The notes under the pieces were generated by a model. That model saw only the letters and a program-made list of their open reading frames with translations, did no database searches and was not told the origin of the DNA. This document shows, piece after piece, positions 35,375 through 43,716 of a stretch of 64,000 nucleotides of DNA. Each line of letters starts with the position of its first letter. Position 1 is the stretch's first letter. Location of the stretch: NCBI RefSeq assembly GCF_011682065.1, contig NZ_VUYU01000005.1, positions 326,484 through 390,483 on the forward strand, in the 5' to 3' direction. Both the position numbers and the translations under genes were made by a program. Source of the stretch: Massilia rubra (GTDB lineage Bacteria; Pseudomonadota; Gammaproteobacteria; Burkholderiales; Burkholderiaceae_D).

Positions 35375-36713
35375 CTGATCCAGCCTCCGCCGCGACCGCC
35401 TTGGAGGCATACATCCGCTCATCCGCGTGGGACATGAGCGCCTGCCGATTGTCGCCATGCTCAGGATAATGCGCAATGCCGATGCTGACGGAAACCTGCA
35501 GTTGGATGCCTTCGCCAAGGTCGACCAGCGCCGCCAGCGCCAGGTGGATTTTATCCACGACCAGCCCCGCATTCGAGGGCAGGGCGCTATTTTCCAGTAG
35601 GACGACGAATTCATCACCGCCCAGGCGCGCCAGCGTATCGCTGTCGCGCAGGCAGAAAGCGATGCGGCGTGCGACCTGCCGCAGCAACAGGTCGCCACAT
35701 GCGTGGCCGTAGCTGTCGTTGACCAGTTTGAACCGGTTCAGGTCGATGAACAGCAAGGACAAGCCCTCCTGCTGACGTCGAGCGCGGGCGAGGGCGGTGT
35801 CGAGCCGGTCGTAGAGCAGGCGCCGGTTCGGCAGGCGGGTGAGTTCGTCGTACATAGCCATGAAATGCATTTGCGCATGCAAGCGCTTGCGCTGGATGGC
35901 GGCGGCGAGCTGGTCCGCCACGAACAGCAGCAGGTCGCGGTCGTGGGCCATGTAGCTGGCGCCCTCGGTTCCCGTGCACAGTACGATAACGCCGACGATG
36001 CCCTCGGGAGTCTTCAGTGGCACCGCTAGTGCGCCGCCTGTCATGCTGTTCGCCGCTGCCTGCAACTGTGCCGGCAGTGCTTCACTGCTCCCGGACTTCA
36101 GCAGCAGCGGCGCTGCGCGTCGAACCACTTCCTCGCACAGCACGCGCGTCAAGGACGCATTGGACGGCATGCCGCCGTCGACGTAATAGGCAAAGTGCAA
36201 GTGCTGGCCGGCCGTGTCGAGCAGGGCCACGCCAAAACCGGAGGCGGGCAGCAGGTCGCCGATGATCGCGTGGCTGCGCTGAAACAGGTCCACCAAGTCG
36301 TCGCTTGCCTGCGCCGCCTCGGAAATGGCGTAGAGCACCGCCTGCAGCGCCTGGGCCTGTTTCAGGAGCGTTACATCGCGCGCAACCGCCACGCGCAACT
36401 GATCAGGCTCGGACCAGCGCGCCGACCACATGATATGAGCGATGCTCCCGTCCTTACGCAGGTAGCGGTTTTCGAAATGGATATGGGATTCGCCGTTCAT
36501 GATGTTGCGCGCCGCAGCCAGCGTGCGCTCGCGGTCGGCCGGCGCGACAAGATCGATCATGAGCTTGCCGATCATTTCCTGTTGGGTATAGCCGAAGATG
36601 CGTTCGCAAGCGGCACTGACAAACACGAAACGTCCACCGGCGTCGACCATGCAGACAGCGTCAAGCAGCAAGTCAGTGAAGTTGGCCACGGGGGCGGCAA
36701 CGATATTTTTCAT
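35367..36713 (-). CDS. PAS-GAF-GGDEF diguanylate cyclase
   Basis: A 448-residue enzyme that makes cyclic di-GMP from two GTP. Residues ~10-120 form a PAS domain (VCMVDAGGRFVFVSAACERIFGYT), ~125-285 a GAF-like sensor (ASGFGVALLDTAGQHLHFAYY), and ~290-440 the GGDEF domain with MYDELTRLPNRRLLYDRL, the active motif GGDEF and an I-site RDSD five residues before it, so product inhibition is likely. No EAL domain. The C-terminus ends VAAEAGSGD, and the stop lies inside a truncated tRNA-Phe, so the extreme tail may have been altered by recombination. The core catalytic residues are intact. Confidence 0.93.
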   Translation of the reverse strand: MKNIVAAPVANFTDLLLDAVCMVDAGGRFVFVSAACERIFGYTQQEMIGKLMIDLVAPADRERTLAAARNIMNGESHIHFENRYLRKDGSIAHIMWSARWSEPDQLRVAVARDVTLLKQAQALQAVLYAISEAAQASDDLVDLFQRSHAIIGDLLPASGFGVALLDTAGQHLHFAYYVDGGMPSNASLTRVLCEEVVRRAAPLLLKSGSSEALPAQLQAAANSMTGGALAVPLKTPEGIVGVIVLCTGTEGASYMAHDRDLLLFVADQLAAAIQRKRLHAQMHFMAMYDELTRLPNRRLLYDRLDTALARARRQQEGLSLLFIDLNRFKLVNDSYGHACGDLLLRQVARRIAFCLRDSDTLARLGGDEFVVLLENSALPSNAGLVVDKIHLALAALVDLGEGIQLQVSVSIGIAHYPEHGDNRQALMSHADERMYASKAVAAEAGSGD

Positions 36714-37105
36714 GTTTCATTTTAACGGACATTTGACGGGAGCAAGGAATCGGGGCCATAGCGGTAACAGTGGACACGTCGAAAACCCGCCGCCACCCTG
36801 GCATAGCGGAATACGTCAACTTCGCTGCCCTGGCCGGCTGCGAGTACGACGCGCTCCCGTTGTACTACAGGCAGAATGCAAAAATTATGACGGTAGGGAA
36901 TTGAGGCGCCTGAGCTATCCATCAGAGATACCCAAGCTCGATGCGATCGACCGGCGTTATCGATGTTCAAGGAAAAACAAGGCATTAATTGTTTAACATG
37001 CAACGTGTGACGGACATCTCACCAGTTTCAAGCGCTGGTTGAGGGGATGGTGCAGCATGTGAAAAGCCGGAGATGGAGGGGACACAAGGACTTTTCGTCT
37101 GACAA
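36714..37105. other. Intergenic region upstream of GGDEF gene
   Basis: About 390 bases between the GGDEF gene start and the tRNA-Phe terminator. One reading frame of ~90 codons on the minus strand (36722-37003) has no family, no ribosome site and ordinary composition, so it is not called. Nothing else is supported. Confidence 0.4.
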
Positions 37106-37134
37106 ACAAAAACGCCAACCTGAGATGGTTGGCG
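37106..37134 (-). terminator. Terminator of first tRNA-Phe
   Basis: Minus-strand stem CGCCAACC (loop ATCTCA) GGTTGGCG at 37113-37134, followed by a run of T, just after the tRNA-Phe at 37148-37223. Confidence 0.8.
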
Positions 37135-37147
37135 TTTCGTTTGTTCT

Positions 37148-37223
37148 TGGTGGCCCGGGGCGGAATCGAACCACCGACACAAGGATTTTCAATCCTCTGC
37201 TCTACCGACTGAGCTACCAGGCC
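37148..37223 (-). tRNA. tRNA-Phe (GAA)
   Basis: 76 bases including encoded CCA. The minus strand begins GGCCTGGTAGCTCAG, has anticodon loop TTGAAAA (anticodon GAA), a GGTTCGATTCC T-loop and ends GGCCACCA. All cloverleaf arms pair. Confidence 0.97.
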
Positions 37224-37315
37224 AAGGGTCGCTATCATAGCAGCCCCGGGCCGGTCTGGCTAGTGCTGCGCGCGCATCGCTTGGCACGCGCACGCCGCGC
37301 CGCCGATCCTGCCTG

Positions 37316-37771
37316 TTATTTCGGCATCACGACCGTATCGATCACGTGGATCACGCCATTATCGGCCGCGATATCGGTCTTGATCACATGCGCCTTGTCG
37401 AGCATGACCTTGCCGCCCGCCGCAGTGACCGTCAGGTTGCTGCCCTGAACCGACTTGACCGCCCCCGGCTTCACATCCGCCGCCATCACTTTGCCTGGTA
37501 CAACGTGATAAGTGAGCACCTTGGTCAGCGCGGCTTTGTCCTTGAGCAGGGCATCGAGCTTGGCTTTCGGGATTTTCGCGAAGGCTTCGTCGGTCGGCGC
37601 GAACACGGTGAACGGCCCCGGACCCTTCAAGGTGTCGACCAAGCCCGCAGCCTGTACCGCCGCTACCAGCGTGTTGAAGGTGCCGGCGGACTTGGCGGTA
37701 TCGACGATATCGGCTGCGTTCGCAGCGCCAAATGCCAGGGAGAATGCTGTTGCGATGAGTACTTTTTTCAT
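37316..37771 (-). CDS. Fasciclin-domain exported protein
   Basis: A 151-residue exported protein with one fasciclin (FAS1) domain. Signal peptide ends GAANAA; the start at 37771 follows AAGGAAA. Conserved FAS1 blocks are clear: [37 protein letters not shown] and [11 protein letters not shown], ending [17 protein letters not shown]1 proteins mediate adhesion or protein-protein contact on the outside of the cell; single-domain bacterial forms are common. The gene lies between two tRNA-Phe copies and has no operon partner. Confidence 0.95.
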   Translation of the reverse strand: MKKVLIATAFSLAFGAANAADIVDTAKSAGTFNTLVAAVQAAGLVDTLKGPGPFTVFAPTDEAFAKIPKAKLDALLKDKAALTKVLTYHVVPGKVMAADVKPGAVKSVQGSNLTVTAAGGKVMLDKAHVIKTDIAADNGVIHVIDTVVMPK

Positions 37772-38035
37772 TGCGATTTCCTTTAGATAAATTGACCGCC
37801 GCAAGATGCGAAGGATTAAGAATGCACTCTGTTGCACCGATATTGAACCGGTATGCAGCCAATTTATCGTTATTGCCTGGTTAAGTCTATTGTGCACGCT
37901 TGCACGATTGGGTCGCAGCGGTTCAGATGCGGTTCATCGACAGCTTTGCTATGTGCCGCGACGCGATCTGTCGGCGACGTCAATGTCGCGGCCGATCATC
38001 AAAAAGGGAAGGGGGAAAGTGACGAGCAGAAATGC

Positions 38036-38062
38036 AAAACGCCACCCGAAGGTGGCGTTTTT
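38036..38062. terminator. Terminator of second tRNA-Phe
   Basis: CGCCACC / GGTGGCG stem (38040-38057) with AAAA on the left and TTTTT on the right, beside the tRNA-Phe at 38070-38145. Confidence 0.8.
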
Positions 38063-38069
38063 CAATTCT

Positions 38070-38145
38070 TGGTGGCCCGGGGCGGAATCGAACCACCGAC
38101 ACAAGGATTTTCAATCCTCTGCTCTACCGACTGAGCTACCAGGCC
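38070..38145 (-). tRNA. tRNA-Phe (GAA)
   Basis: Second, apparently identical 76-base copy of the tRNA-Phe at 37148-37223, same strand, anticodon GAA, CCA encoded. The fasciclin gene lies between the copies. Confidence 0.97.
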
Positions 38146-38250
38146 AAGAGGCATGATTATAGACACCCGATTCCCACTTTGCAAGGCCGACTGGCAACTT
38201 TATCGATAAAACCTTCGGCTGCCGCAAAAAACTGTCTGCTTGCCAGCCGC

Positions 38251-38256
38251 TATAAT
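38251..38256 (+). promoter_or_regulatory. Perfect -10 box, TATAAT, close to the start codon
   Basis: TATAAT at 38251-38256 lies 7 bases before the ATG at 38264. A transcript would begin near 38263, leaving almost no leader. No clear -35 was found at the usual spacing. Confidence 0.4.
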
Positions 38257-38263
38257 GCTCTGT

Positions 38264-39484
38264 ATGACTAGTCCAAATTCTTCTTCCGCGCGTCATCAGA
38301 GCGCGGTGTGCATCGTTGGCAACGGCGCCATCGCCAAGACGACCGCCCTCGGGTTCGCCCAGGCCGGTCACAGCGTTACCGTGCTGGTCCCGCCATCGGC
38401 TTCAATCCCCCCCGCCGCCACGAGCGGCGAGCAGCCCTGGGATGTGCGCGTCTACGCGCTCAACCACACCGCGCACGGCTTGCTCTCTACGCTCAAGGTG
38501 TGGGGCGCGCTCGACATGGACCGGGTGGCGGCGGTCGACGTCATGGCCGTCAACGGCGACGGCGCCAAACCGGGCGACCTGGCCTTCGATGCTTTCGGCG
38601 CCCATGTCGGCGCGCTGGCCTGGATCGTCGAAGACCGCAACCTGAACCAGGCGCTCGACGCCGCGCTGCGCTTCGCCGCCAACGTCACCATCGTCACGGG
38701 CCGCGCGGTCAGGCTGGCCAGCGACCTTGATGGCGCCACCGTGCATCTCGACGACGGCAGCGCCATCGCCAGCGCGCTGGTGGTCGGCGCCGACGGCGGC
38801 CAGTCGTGGGTGCGCGGCCAGTGCGATATCGGAGTCGACTACCGCGCCTACCACCAGCGCGCCGTGGTAGCCAACTTCGCCTGCGAAAAACCGCACCACG
38901 GCGTGGCGCATCAATGGTTCACCGGCGAAGAAGGCATCGTGGCGCTGCTGCCGCTGCCGGGAAAACGCGTCTCGCTGGTCTGGTCCGCGCCCGATGCGCT
39001 GGCCGACACCATCATGAACGAAAGCATGGGCGAACTGGCCGTGCGCCTGGCGGTGCTGGCCGGCGACAAGCTGGGAGAACTCAAGCCCCTGCAACCGGAG
39101 GCGGTCAAGGACTTGCCGCTGGCGCTGATCCGCCCGCACGCTATCGTCGCGCCGCGCGTGGCGCTGGTGGGCGACGCCGCCCACGTGGTCCATCCGCTGG
39201 CCGGCCACGGCATGAACCTCGGCTTTGCCGACGTGTCGGCGCTGCTCAAGACCATCGCCGCGCGAGAACCGCAGCGCGCCATCGGCGACGAGCGCGTGCT
39301 GGCACGCTACGCCCGCGCGCGCAAGGAAGACATCCTGCTGATGCAGGTCGCCACGGACGGCCTGGCGCGCCTGTTCGGCACCAACCTGGAGCCGGTGCGC
39401 ATCGCGCGTAACCTGGGACTGAATTTGCTGGACAAGTTGCCACTGCTGAAGCGTCGACTGATGTCGCACGCCATGGGCAAGTAG
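38264..39484 (+). CDS. UbiH/VisC-type FAD-dependent monooxygenase
   Basis: A 406-residue flavoprotein hydroxylase of the UbiH/COQ6 group, members of which hydroxylate ubiquinone precursors or aromatic compounds. The N-terminal Rossmann start CIVGNGAIAKTTALGFAQAGHSVTVL is followed by VVGADGGQS and by the FAD-binding VALVGDAAHVVHPLAGHGMNLGFADV near residues 310-330. A Ubi role is plausible but not proven. The start at 38264 is preceded by a TATAAT box 7 bases upstream and no ribosome site, so it may be translated from a nearly leaderless mRNA. dsbC follows on the same strand. Confidence 0.88.
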   Translation: MTSPNSSSARHQSAVCIVGNGAIAKTTALGFAQAGHSVTVLVPPSASIPPAATSGEQPWDVRVYALNHTAHGLLSTLKVWGALDMDRVAAVDVMAVNGDGAKPGDLAFDAFGAHVGALAWIVEDRNLNQALDAALRFAANVTIVTGRAVRLASDLDGATVHLDDGSAIASALVVGADGGQSWVRGQCDIGVDYRAYHQRAVVANFACEKPHHGVAHQWFTGEEGIVALLPLPGKRVSLVWSAPDALADTIMNESMGELAVRLAVLAGDKLGELKPLQPEAVKDLPLALIRPHAIVAPRVALVGDAAHVVHPLAGHGMNLGFADVSALLKTIAAREPQRAIGDERVLARYARARKEDILLMQVATDGLARLFGTNLEPVRIARNLGLNLLDKLPLLKRRLMSHAMGK

Positions 39485-39508
39485 GCTGTTAAAGAAATCG
39501 GAGAAGCT

Positions 39509-40327
39509 ATGACTAAAAGTAAACTCGCGCTGTTTGTGTTGGCCGCATTGTCCGCCACTGTTGCCAATGCCGCCCCGGCGCCCACCCCCGCCAAAGCGAG
39601 CCTGGAAGAGACCATCAGGAAGCGCATCGAGCCTCGCCTGGGCAAGGATATGAAGATCGATTCGATCAAAAAGACGCCTTACAGCGGCCTGTATGAGGTG
39701 CGCGCCAACGGCGACATCATCTACACCGACGAAGCCGGCGAGTACCTGATCTTCGGCCAGGTGGTCGACGTCAAGACCCAGCGCAACCTGACCAAGGAGC
39801 GCGTCGACGAGATCAACATGATCAATTTTGCCGACCTGCCGTTCCAGCATGCGCTCAAGCTGGTCAAGGGCGACGGCAAGCGCACCATCGCCATCTTCGA
39901 AGACCCGAACTGCGGCTACTGCAAGCGCTTCCGCCAGACCACGCTCAAGGAAATCGACAACGTGACGGTGTACACCTTCATGTACAACATCCTGTCCGAG
40001 GATTCCTCGGTCAAGTCCAAGAACATCTGGTGCGCGCCGGACCGCAACAAGGCCTGGGATGACTGGATGATCGATAACAAGGCAGCGCCGGCCGCCGCCG
40101 CCAACTGCGCCAACCCGAACGACAAGGTATTTGAACTCGGTCGCAAACTGCGCATCGAGGGCACGCCGGCGATCTTCTTTGCCGACGGCAGCCGCATTCC
40201 GGGCGCGATCGATACCAAGGGCCTGGAAGCCAAATTCGCCACCCTGAACAAGACGGCCAAGCCGGCGGCCAAACCTGCCGCGCCAGCCGCCGCAGCCGCC
40301 CCGGCGCCGGTCGCTGCAAAAAAATAG
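39509..40327 (+). CDS. dsbC: Thiol:disulphide interchange protein DsbC
   Basis: A 272-residue periplasmic disulphide isomerase. Signal peptide ends VANAA. The N-terminal dimerisation domain is residues ~25-100 ([39 protein letters not shown]). The thioredoxin-fold catalytic domain has the active site CGYC at residues 135-138, the cis-Pro in [10 protein letters not shown] and two further Cys for a structural bridge. It shuffles wrong disulphides in the periplasm. It ends in an Ala/Pro/Lys-rich tail not usual in E. coli DsbC. Confidence 0.96.
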   Translation: MTKSKLALFVLAALSATVANAAPAPTPAKASLEETIRKRIEPRLGKDMKIDSIKKTPYSGLYEVRANGDIIYTDEAGEYLIFGQVVDVKTQRNLTKERVDEINMINFADLPFQHALKLVKGDGKRTIAIFEDPNCGYCKRFRQTTLKEIDNVTVYTFMYNILSEDSSVKSKNIWCAPDRNKAWDDWMIDNKAAPAAAANCANPNDKVFELGRKLRIEGTPAIFFADGSRIPGAIDTKGLEAKFATLNKTAKPAAKPAAPAAAAAPAPVAAKK

Positions 40328-40379
40328 CACATATAAAAACAGCAGTCCGAAGCGCAGTACCAAGACAAGGGAGCAGTAC

Positions 40380-40838
40380 ATGGTTACTTTGAATATCAAC
40401 GGCCGCGATATGCAGGTCGACGCCGATCCGGCCACGCCCATCCTGTGGGCGCTGCGCGATAACCTGAACATGACGGGCACCAAATTCGGCTGCGGCGCGG
40501 CCCTGTGCGGCGCCTGCACGGTGCACCTGAACGGCGATGCGATCCGTTCGTGCATCACGCCCATTTCGGCCGCCGCCGGCCAGAAGATCACCACCATCGA
40601 AGCGATGGAGGGCGACGCGGTCGGCAAGGCCGTGCAGGATGCGTGGGTACGCCACGACGTGCCGCAATGCGGCTACTGCCAGAGTGGCCAGGTGATGAGC
40701 GCTACGGCCCTGCTGCGCACCAACAAGAAGCCGACCGATGCCGACATCGACGGCGCCATGAGCGGCAATATCTGCCGCTGCGGTACCTATCAACGAATCC
40801 GCGCGGCCATCAAGGATGCGGCGACCACGTTAGCCTGA
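40380..40838 (+). CDS. Molybdenum hydroxylase 2Fe-2S subunit (IorA-like)
   Basis: A 152-residue iron-sulphur subunit with two [2Fe-2S] clusters. The plant-type cluster has C38, C43, C46 and C58 ([23 protein letters not shown]). The second uses [11 protein letters not shown] and [14 protein letters not shown]. It passes electrons from the molybdopterin subunit to an acceptor. It is first in an operon with the large subunit (11 bases apart) and the MocA-like enzyme. It resembles the small subunit of isoquinoline 1-oxidoreductase and related aldehyde oxidases; the substrate is unknown. Confidence 0.95.
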   Translation: MVTLNINGRDMQVDADPATPILWALRDNLNMTGTKFGCGAALCGACTVHLNGDAIRSCITPISAAAGQKITTIEAMEGDAVGKAVQDAWVRHDVPQCGYCQSGQVMSATALLRTNKKPTDADIDGAMSGNICRCGTYQRIRAAIKDAATTLA

Positions 40839-40848
40839 GGAGAGCCGC

Positions 40849-43068
40849 ATGCGTACCGAATGGATCAACCAGGCGGCGTTGACACGCCCGCCTGAAGGCG
40901 GCATGTCGCGCCGCAGTTTCATGAAAGCCGGCGCCGTCGCCACCAGTGGCCTGGTGCTGGGCTTCTTCATGCCCGGCGCGAACAAGTTCGCGCGCGCGGC
41001 GGATGCCGCCGCCAAGCCGGTGTACGCGCCCAACGCGTTCCTGCGCATCGCGCCGGATAACAGCGTCACCGTCATGGTCAACCGGCTCGAATTCGGCCAG
41101 GGCGTACACACCGCGCTGCCGATGCTGATCGCCGAAGAACTCGACGCCGACTGGTCGCAGATGCGCGGCGAACTGGCTCCCGCCGGCGACGTCTTCAAGG
41201 ACCCGGCGTTCGGCATGCAGATCACGGGCGGCTCGGGCACCATCGCCCACTCGTTCATGCAGTACCGCGAAATCGGCGCCAAGGCGCGCGCCATGCTGAT
41301 CGCCGCCGCTGCCGGGCAGTGGAAGACCAGTCCCGCGCAGCTGAGCACCGCCAGCGGCTTCGTGCTGCACCCGGACGGACGCAAAGCCAGCTACGGCTCG
41401 CTGGCCGACGCCGCCATGAAGCAGCCGATGCCGGCAACCGTGGCGCTCAAGGACGCCAAGGATTTCCGCTTCATCGGCAAACCGGTCAAGCGCCTCGACG
41501 CGCTGGCCAAGTCGAGCGGCAAGCAGCAATTCGGCATCGACTTCACCCTGCCCGACGCCAAGGTGGCCGTGGTGGCGCACCCGCCCGTGTTCGGCGCCAA
41601 GGTCGCCAAGCTCGATGCGACCAAGGCACGCGCCATCAAGGGCGTGATCGACGTGTTCGAAATCGCGCTTGATCGCGGCGGGCGTGGCGTGGCGGTCATC
41701 GCCGACGGCTACTGGCCGGCCAAGCAGGGCCGCGAGGCGCTGGTGATCGAGTGGGATACCAGCGCGGTCGAGAAGGTGACTTCATCGAAGCAGATGGCCG
41801 AGTTCAAGGCGCTGGCCAAAAAGCCGGGCACCGTCGCCAAACAGGCCGATGTGAGCAAACTGGCCGGCGCGCCGAAGAAAATCTCGGCCGTCTACGAATT
41901 CCCGTACCTCGCGCATGCGCCGATGGAGCCGCTCAACTGCGTCGTCGACCTCAAGGCCGACAGCTGCACCGTGTGGGCCGGCACCCAGATGCAAACGGTC
42001 GACCATGCGGCAATCGCCGCCACGGCGGGCCTGAAGGCCGAACAGGTCACGCTCAATACCATGATGGCGGGCGGTGGTTTTGGCCGCCGCGCGGTGCCGT
42101 CGTCGGACTACCTGGTTGAAGCGGTCAACGTCGCCAAGGCCTACAAGGCCGCCGGCAAAAGCGGTCCGGTCAAAGTGATCTGGAGCCGCGAAGACGACAT
42201 CAAGGGCGGCTACTACCGTCCGTCGCACGTGCACCGCGCCGATATCGGCCTGGACGCCAAGGGCAATATCCTCGCATGGGATCACACCATCGTCGGCCAG
42301 TCGATCATCAGCGGCACGCCGTTCGAACCGTTCATGATCAAGGATGGCGTGGACCACACCATGGTCGAAGGCATGGGCGCGCCGTACGACGTGCCGCTCA
42401 AGCTCTCCGTGCATAACGCCAAGGCCAACGTGCCGGTGCTGTGGTGGCGCTCCGTGGGCTCGACCCACACCGCCTTTGTGATGGAAACCCTGGTCGACGA
42501 AGCCGCGCACGTGGCCAAGATGGACCCGGTGGCCTACCGCAAGAAGCTGATCGGCGAAAAGCATGTGCGCCACCTGGCCGCGCTCGACCTGGCGGTCGAA
42601 AAATCCGGCTACGGCAAGCGCAAGCTGGCCAAGGGCCGCGCCTGGGGCGTGGCGCTGCACGCGTCGTTTGGCTCCGTGGTGGCGTATGTGGTCGAAGCAT
42701 CGGTGGTCAAGGGTGTACCCAAGCTGCATAAAGTCACCGCCGGCATTCACTGCAACCAGGTCGTCAATCCCTTGACGATCGAAGCGCAGGTGCAGGGCGC
42801 GGTGCTGATGGCGCTCGGTACCACCTTGCCCGGTGCGGCTATCACGCTCAAGGATGGCGTGGTCGAACAGCAGAACTTCGGCGACTACACCGTGGCGCGC
42901 ATGACCGACATGCCGCAGGTCGATGTGTACACCGTGGCGTCGAGCGATGCGCCGACCGGCATGGGCGAACCTGGCCTGCCGCCGCTGGCGCCGGCGTTCG
43001 CCAATGCGCTGTTCACGCTGACGGGCAAGCGGCTGCGCAAGCTGCCATTCGACCTGAAGGCCGCCTGA
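40849..43068 (+). CDS. Molybdopterin-binding oxidoreductase large subunit (IorB-like), Tat-exported
   Basis: A 739-residue catalytic subunit of the xanthine dehydrogenase/isoquinoline oxidoreductase family, which hydroxylates N-heterocycles or aldehydes with water at a molybdenum centre. A Tat signal (MSRRSFMKAGAVATSGLVLGFF, RR at 21-22) starts after an 18-residue leader. Family motifs include ITGGSGTIAHSFMQYR, MMAGGGFGRRAVPSSDYLVEAVNVAK and VWWRSVGSTHTAFVMETLVDEAAH, ending GMGEPGLPPLAPAFANALF. The small subunit lacks its own signal, so the pair is probably exported together. Substrate not predictable. Confidence 0.94.
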   Translation: MRTEWINQAALTRPPEGGMSRRSFMKAGAVATSGLVLGFFMPGANKFARAADAAAKPVYAPNAFLRIAPDNSVTVMVNRLEFGQGVHTALPMLIAEELDADWSQMRGELAPAGDVFKDPAFGMQITGGSGTIAHSFMQYREIGAKARAMLIAAAAGQWKTSPAQLSTASGFVLHPDGRKASYGSLADAAMKQPMPATVALKDAKDFRFIGKPVKRLDALAKSSGKQQFGIDFTLPDAKVAVVAHPPVFGAKVAKLDATKARAIKGVIDVFEIALDRGGRGVAVIADGYWPAKQGREALVIEWDTSAVEKVTSSKQMAEFKALAKKPGTVAKQADVSKLAGAPKKISAVYEFPYLAHAPMEPLNCVVDLKADSCTVWAGTQMQTVDHAAIAATAGLKAEQVTLNTMMAGGGFGRRAVPSSDYLVEAVNVAKAYKAAGKSGPVKVIWSREDDIKGGYYRPSHVHRADIGLDAKGNILAWDHTIVGQSIISGTPFEPFMIKDGVDHTMVEGMGAPYDVPLKLSVHNAKANVPVLWWRSVGSTHTAFVMETLVDEAAHVAKMDPVAYRKKLIGEKHVRHLAALDLAVEKSGYGKRKLAKGRAWGVALHASFGSVVAYVVEASVVKGVPKLHKVTAGIHCNQVVNPLTIEAQVQGAVLMALGTTLPGAAITLKDGVVEQQNFGDYTVARMTDMPQVDVYTVASSDAPTGMGEPGLPPLAPAFANALFTLTGKRLRKLPFDLKAA

Positions 43069-43076
43069 TTGCGCGC

Positions 43077-43670
43077 ATGGCCATGACCCCTGTCGGCATT
43101 CTGCTGGCTGCCGGCAGGGGGCACCGATTCGATCCGACTGGCGCAGCGAGCAAGCTGCTCCAGCCTTTGCCTGGCGGCGAGCTGCTTGTCGCCGCCAGCG
43201 CCCGCGTTTTACTCTCCTCTGTAGATACGGTCATCGCCGTCGTACCGCTTGACGATGGCGGCGTGGGCGAGTGCCTGCGCGCGCTTGGCTGCATCGTCAC
43301 CGTATGCCCGGACGCCGACAGCGGCATGGCCGCGTCGCTGGTGCATGCGCTACGCCAGGCGCCTGACGCGCCATCGTGGCTGATCGCGCTGGGCGATATG
43401 CCGTATGTACGCACCAGTACCATGCTGGCGCTGCGCGCCGCGCTGGAGCAGGGCGCGCCGATCGTGGTGCCGGTGCACGCTGGCCAGCGCGGCAACCCGG
43501 TGGGTTTTGGCCGCGTGCACCGCGAGGCGCTGCTGGCGCTGCGGGGCGACCAGGGCGCGCGCGCCATCCTCAAGGCGCACCCGGTGAGTGTTGTTTCCGT
43601 TGACGATCCGGGCGTTGTTTCCGACATCGATACCGTCGCGGATCTGTTAAAAACCAGCACACTCGGGTAA
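43077..43670 (+). CDS. mocA: Molybdenum cofactor nucleotidyltransferase (MocA/MobA-like)
   Basis: A 197-residue GT-A-fold nucleotidyltransferase that converts Mo-molybdopterin to the CMP (or GMP) dinucleotide cofactor. The N-terminal nucleotide loop LLAAGRGHRFDPTG and the metal-site GDMPYV are typical, with AGQRGNPVGFG near residue 140 as in MocA. It begins 8 bases after the large-subunit gene, so it probably matures the cofactor for this enzyme. Xanthine-dehydrogenase-family enzymes usually need the cytosine form, favouring MocA. Confidence 0.9.
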   Translation: MAMTPVGILLAAGRGHRFDPTGAASKLLQPLPGGELLVAASARVLLSSVDTVIAVVPLDDGGVGECLRALGCIVTVCPDADSGMAASLVHALRQAPDAPSWLIALGDMPYVRTSTMLALRAALEQGAPIVVPVHAGQRGNPVGFGRVHREALLALRGDQGARAILKAHPVSVVSVDDPGVVSDIDTVADLLKTSTLG

Positions 43671-43716
43671 GGTGGACAGCTTGCGCTGGTCCATTTCCAC
43701 GAACTACCCATTGAAC

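Noticed and set aside
36722-37003. Minus-strand 93-codon frame upstream of the GGDEF gene
   Set aside because: No ribosome site, no family and ordinary composition.
35326-37223. A complete genomic island at tRNA-Phe
   Set aside because: Only one gene lies between the remnant and the intact tRNA, and no integrase or excision gene is present; kept only as a possible relic.
38402-40627. 741-codon minus-strand frame
   Set aside because: Shadow of the monooxygenase, dsbC and 2Fe-2S genes, which have clear motifs on the plus strand.
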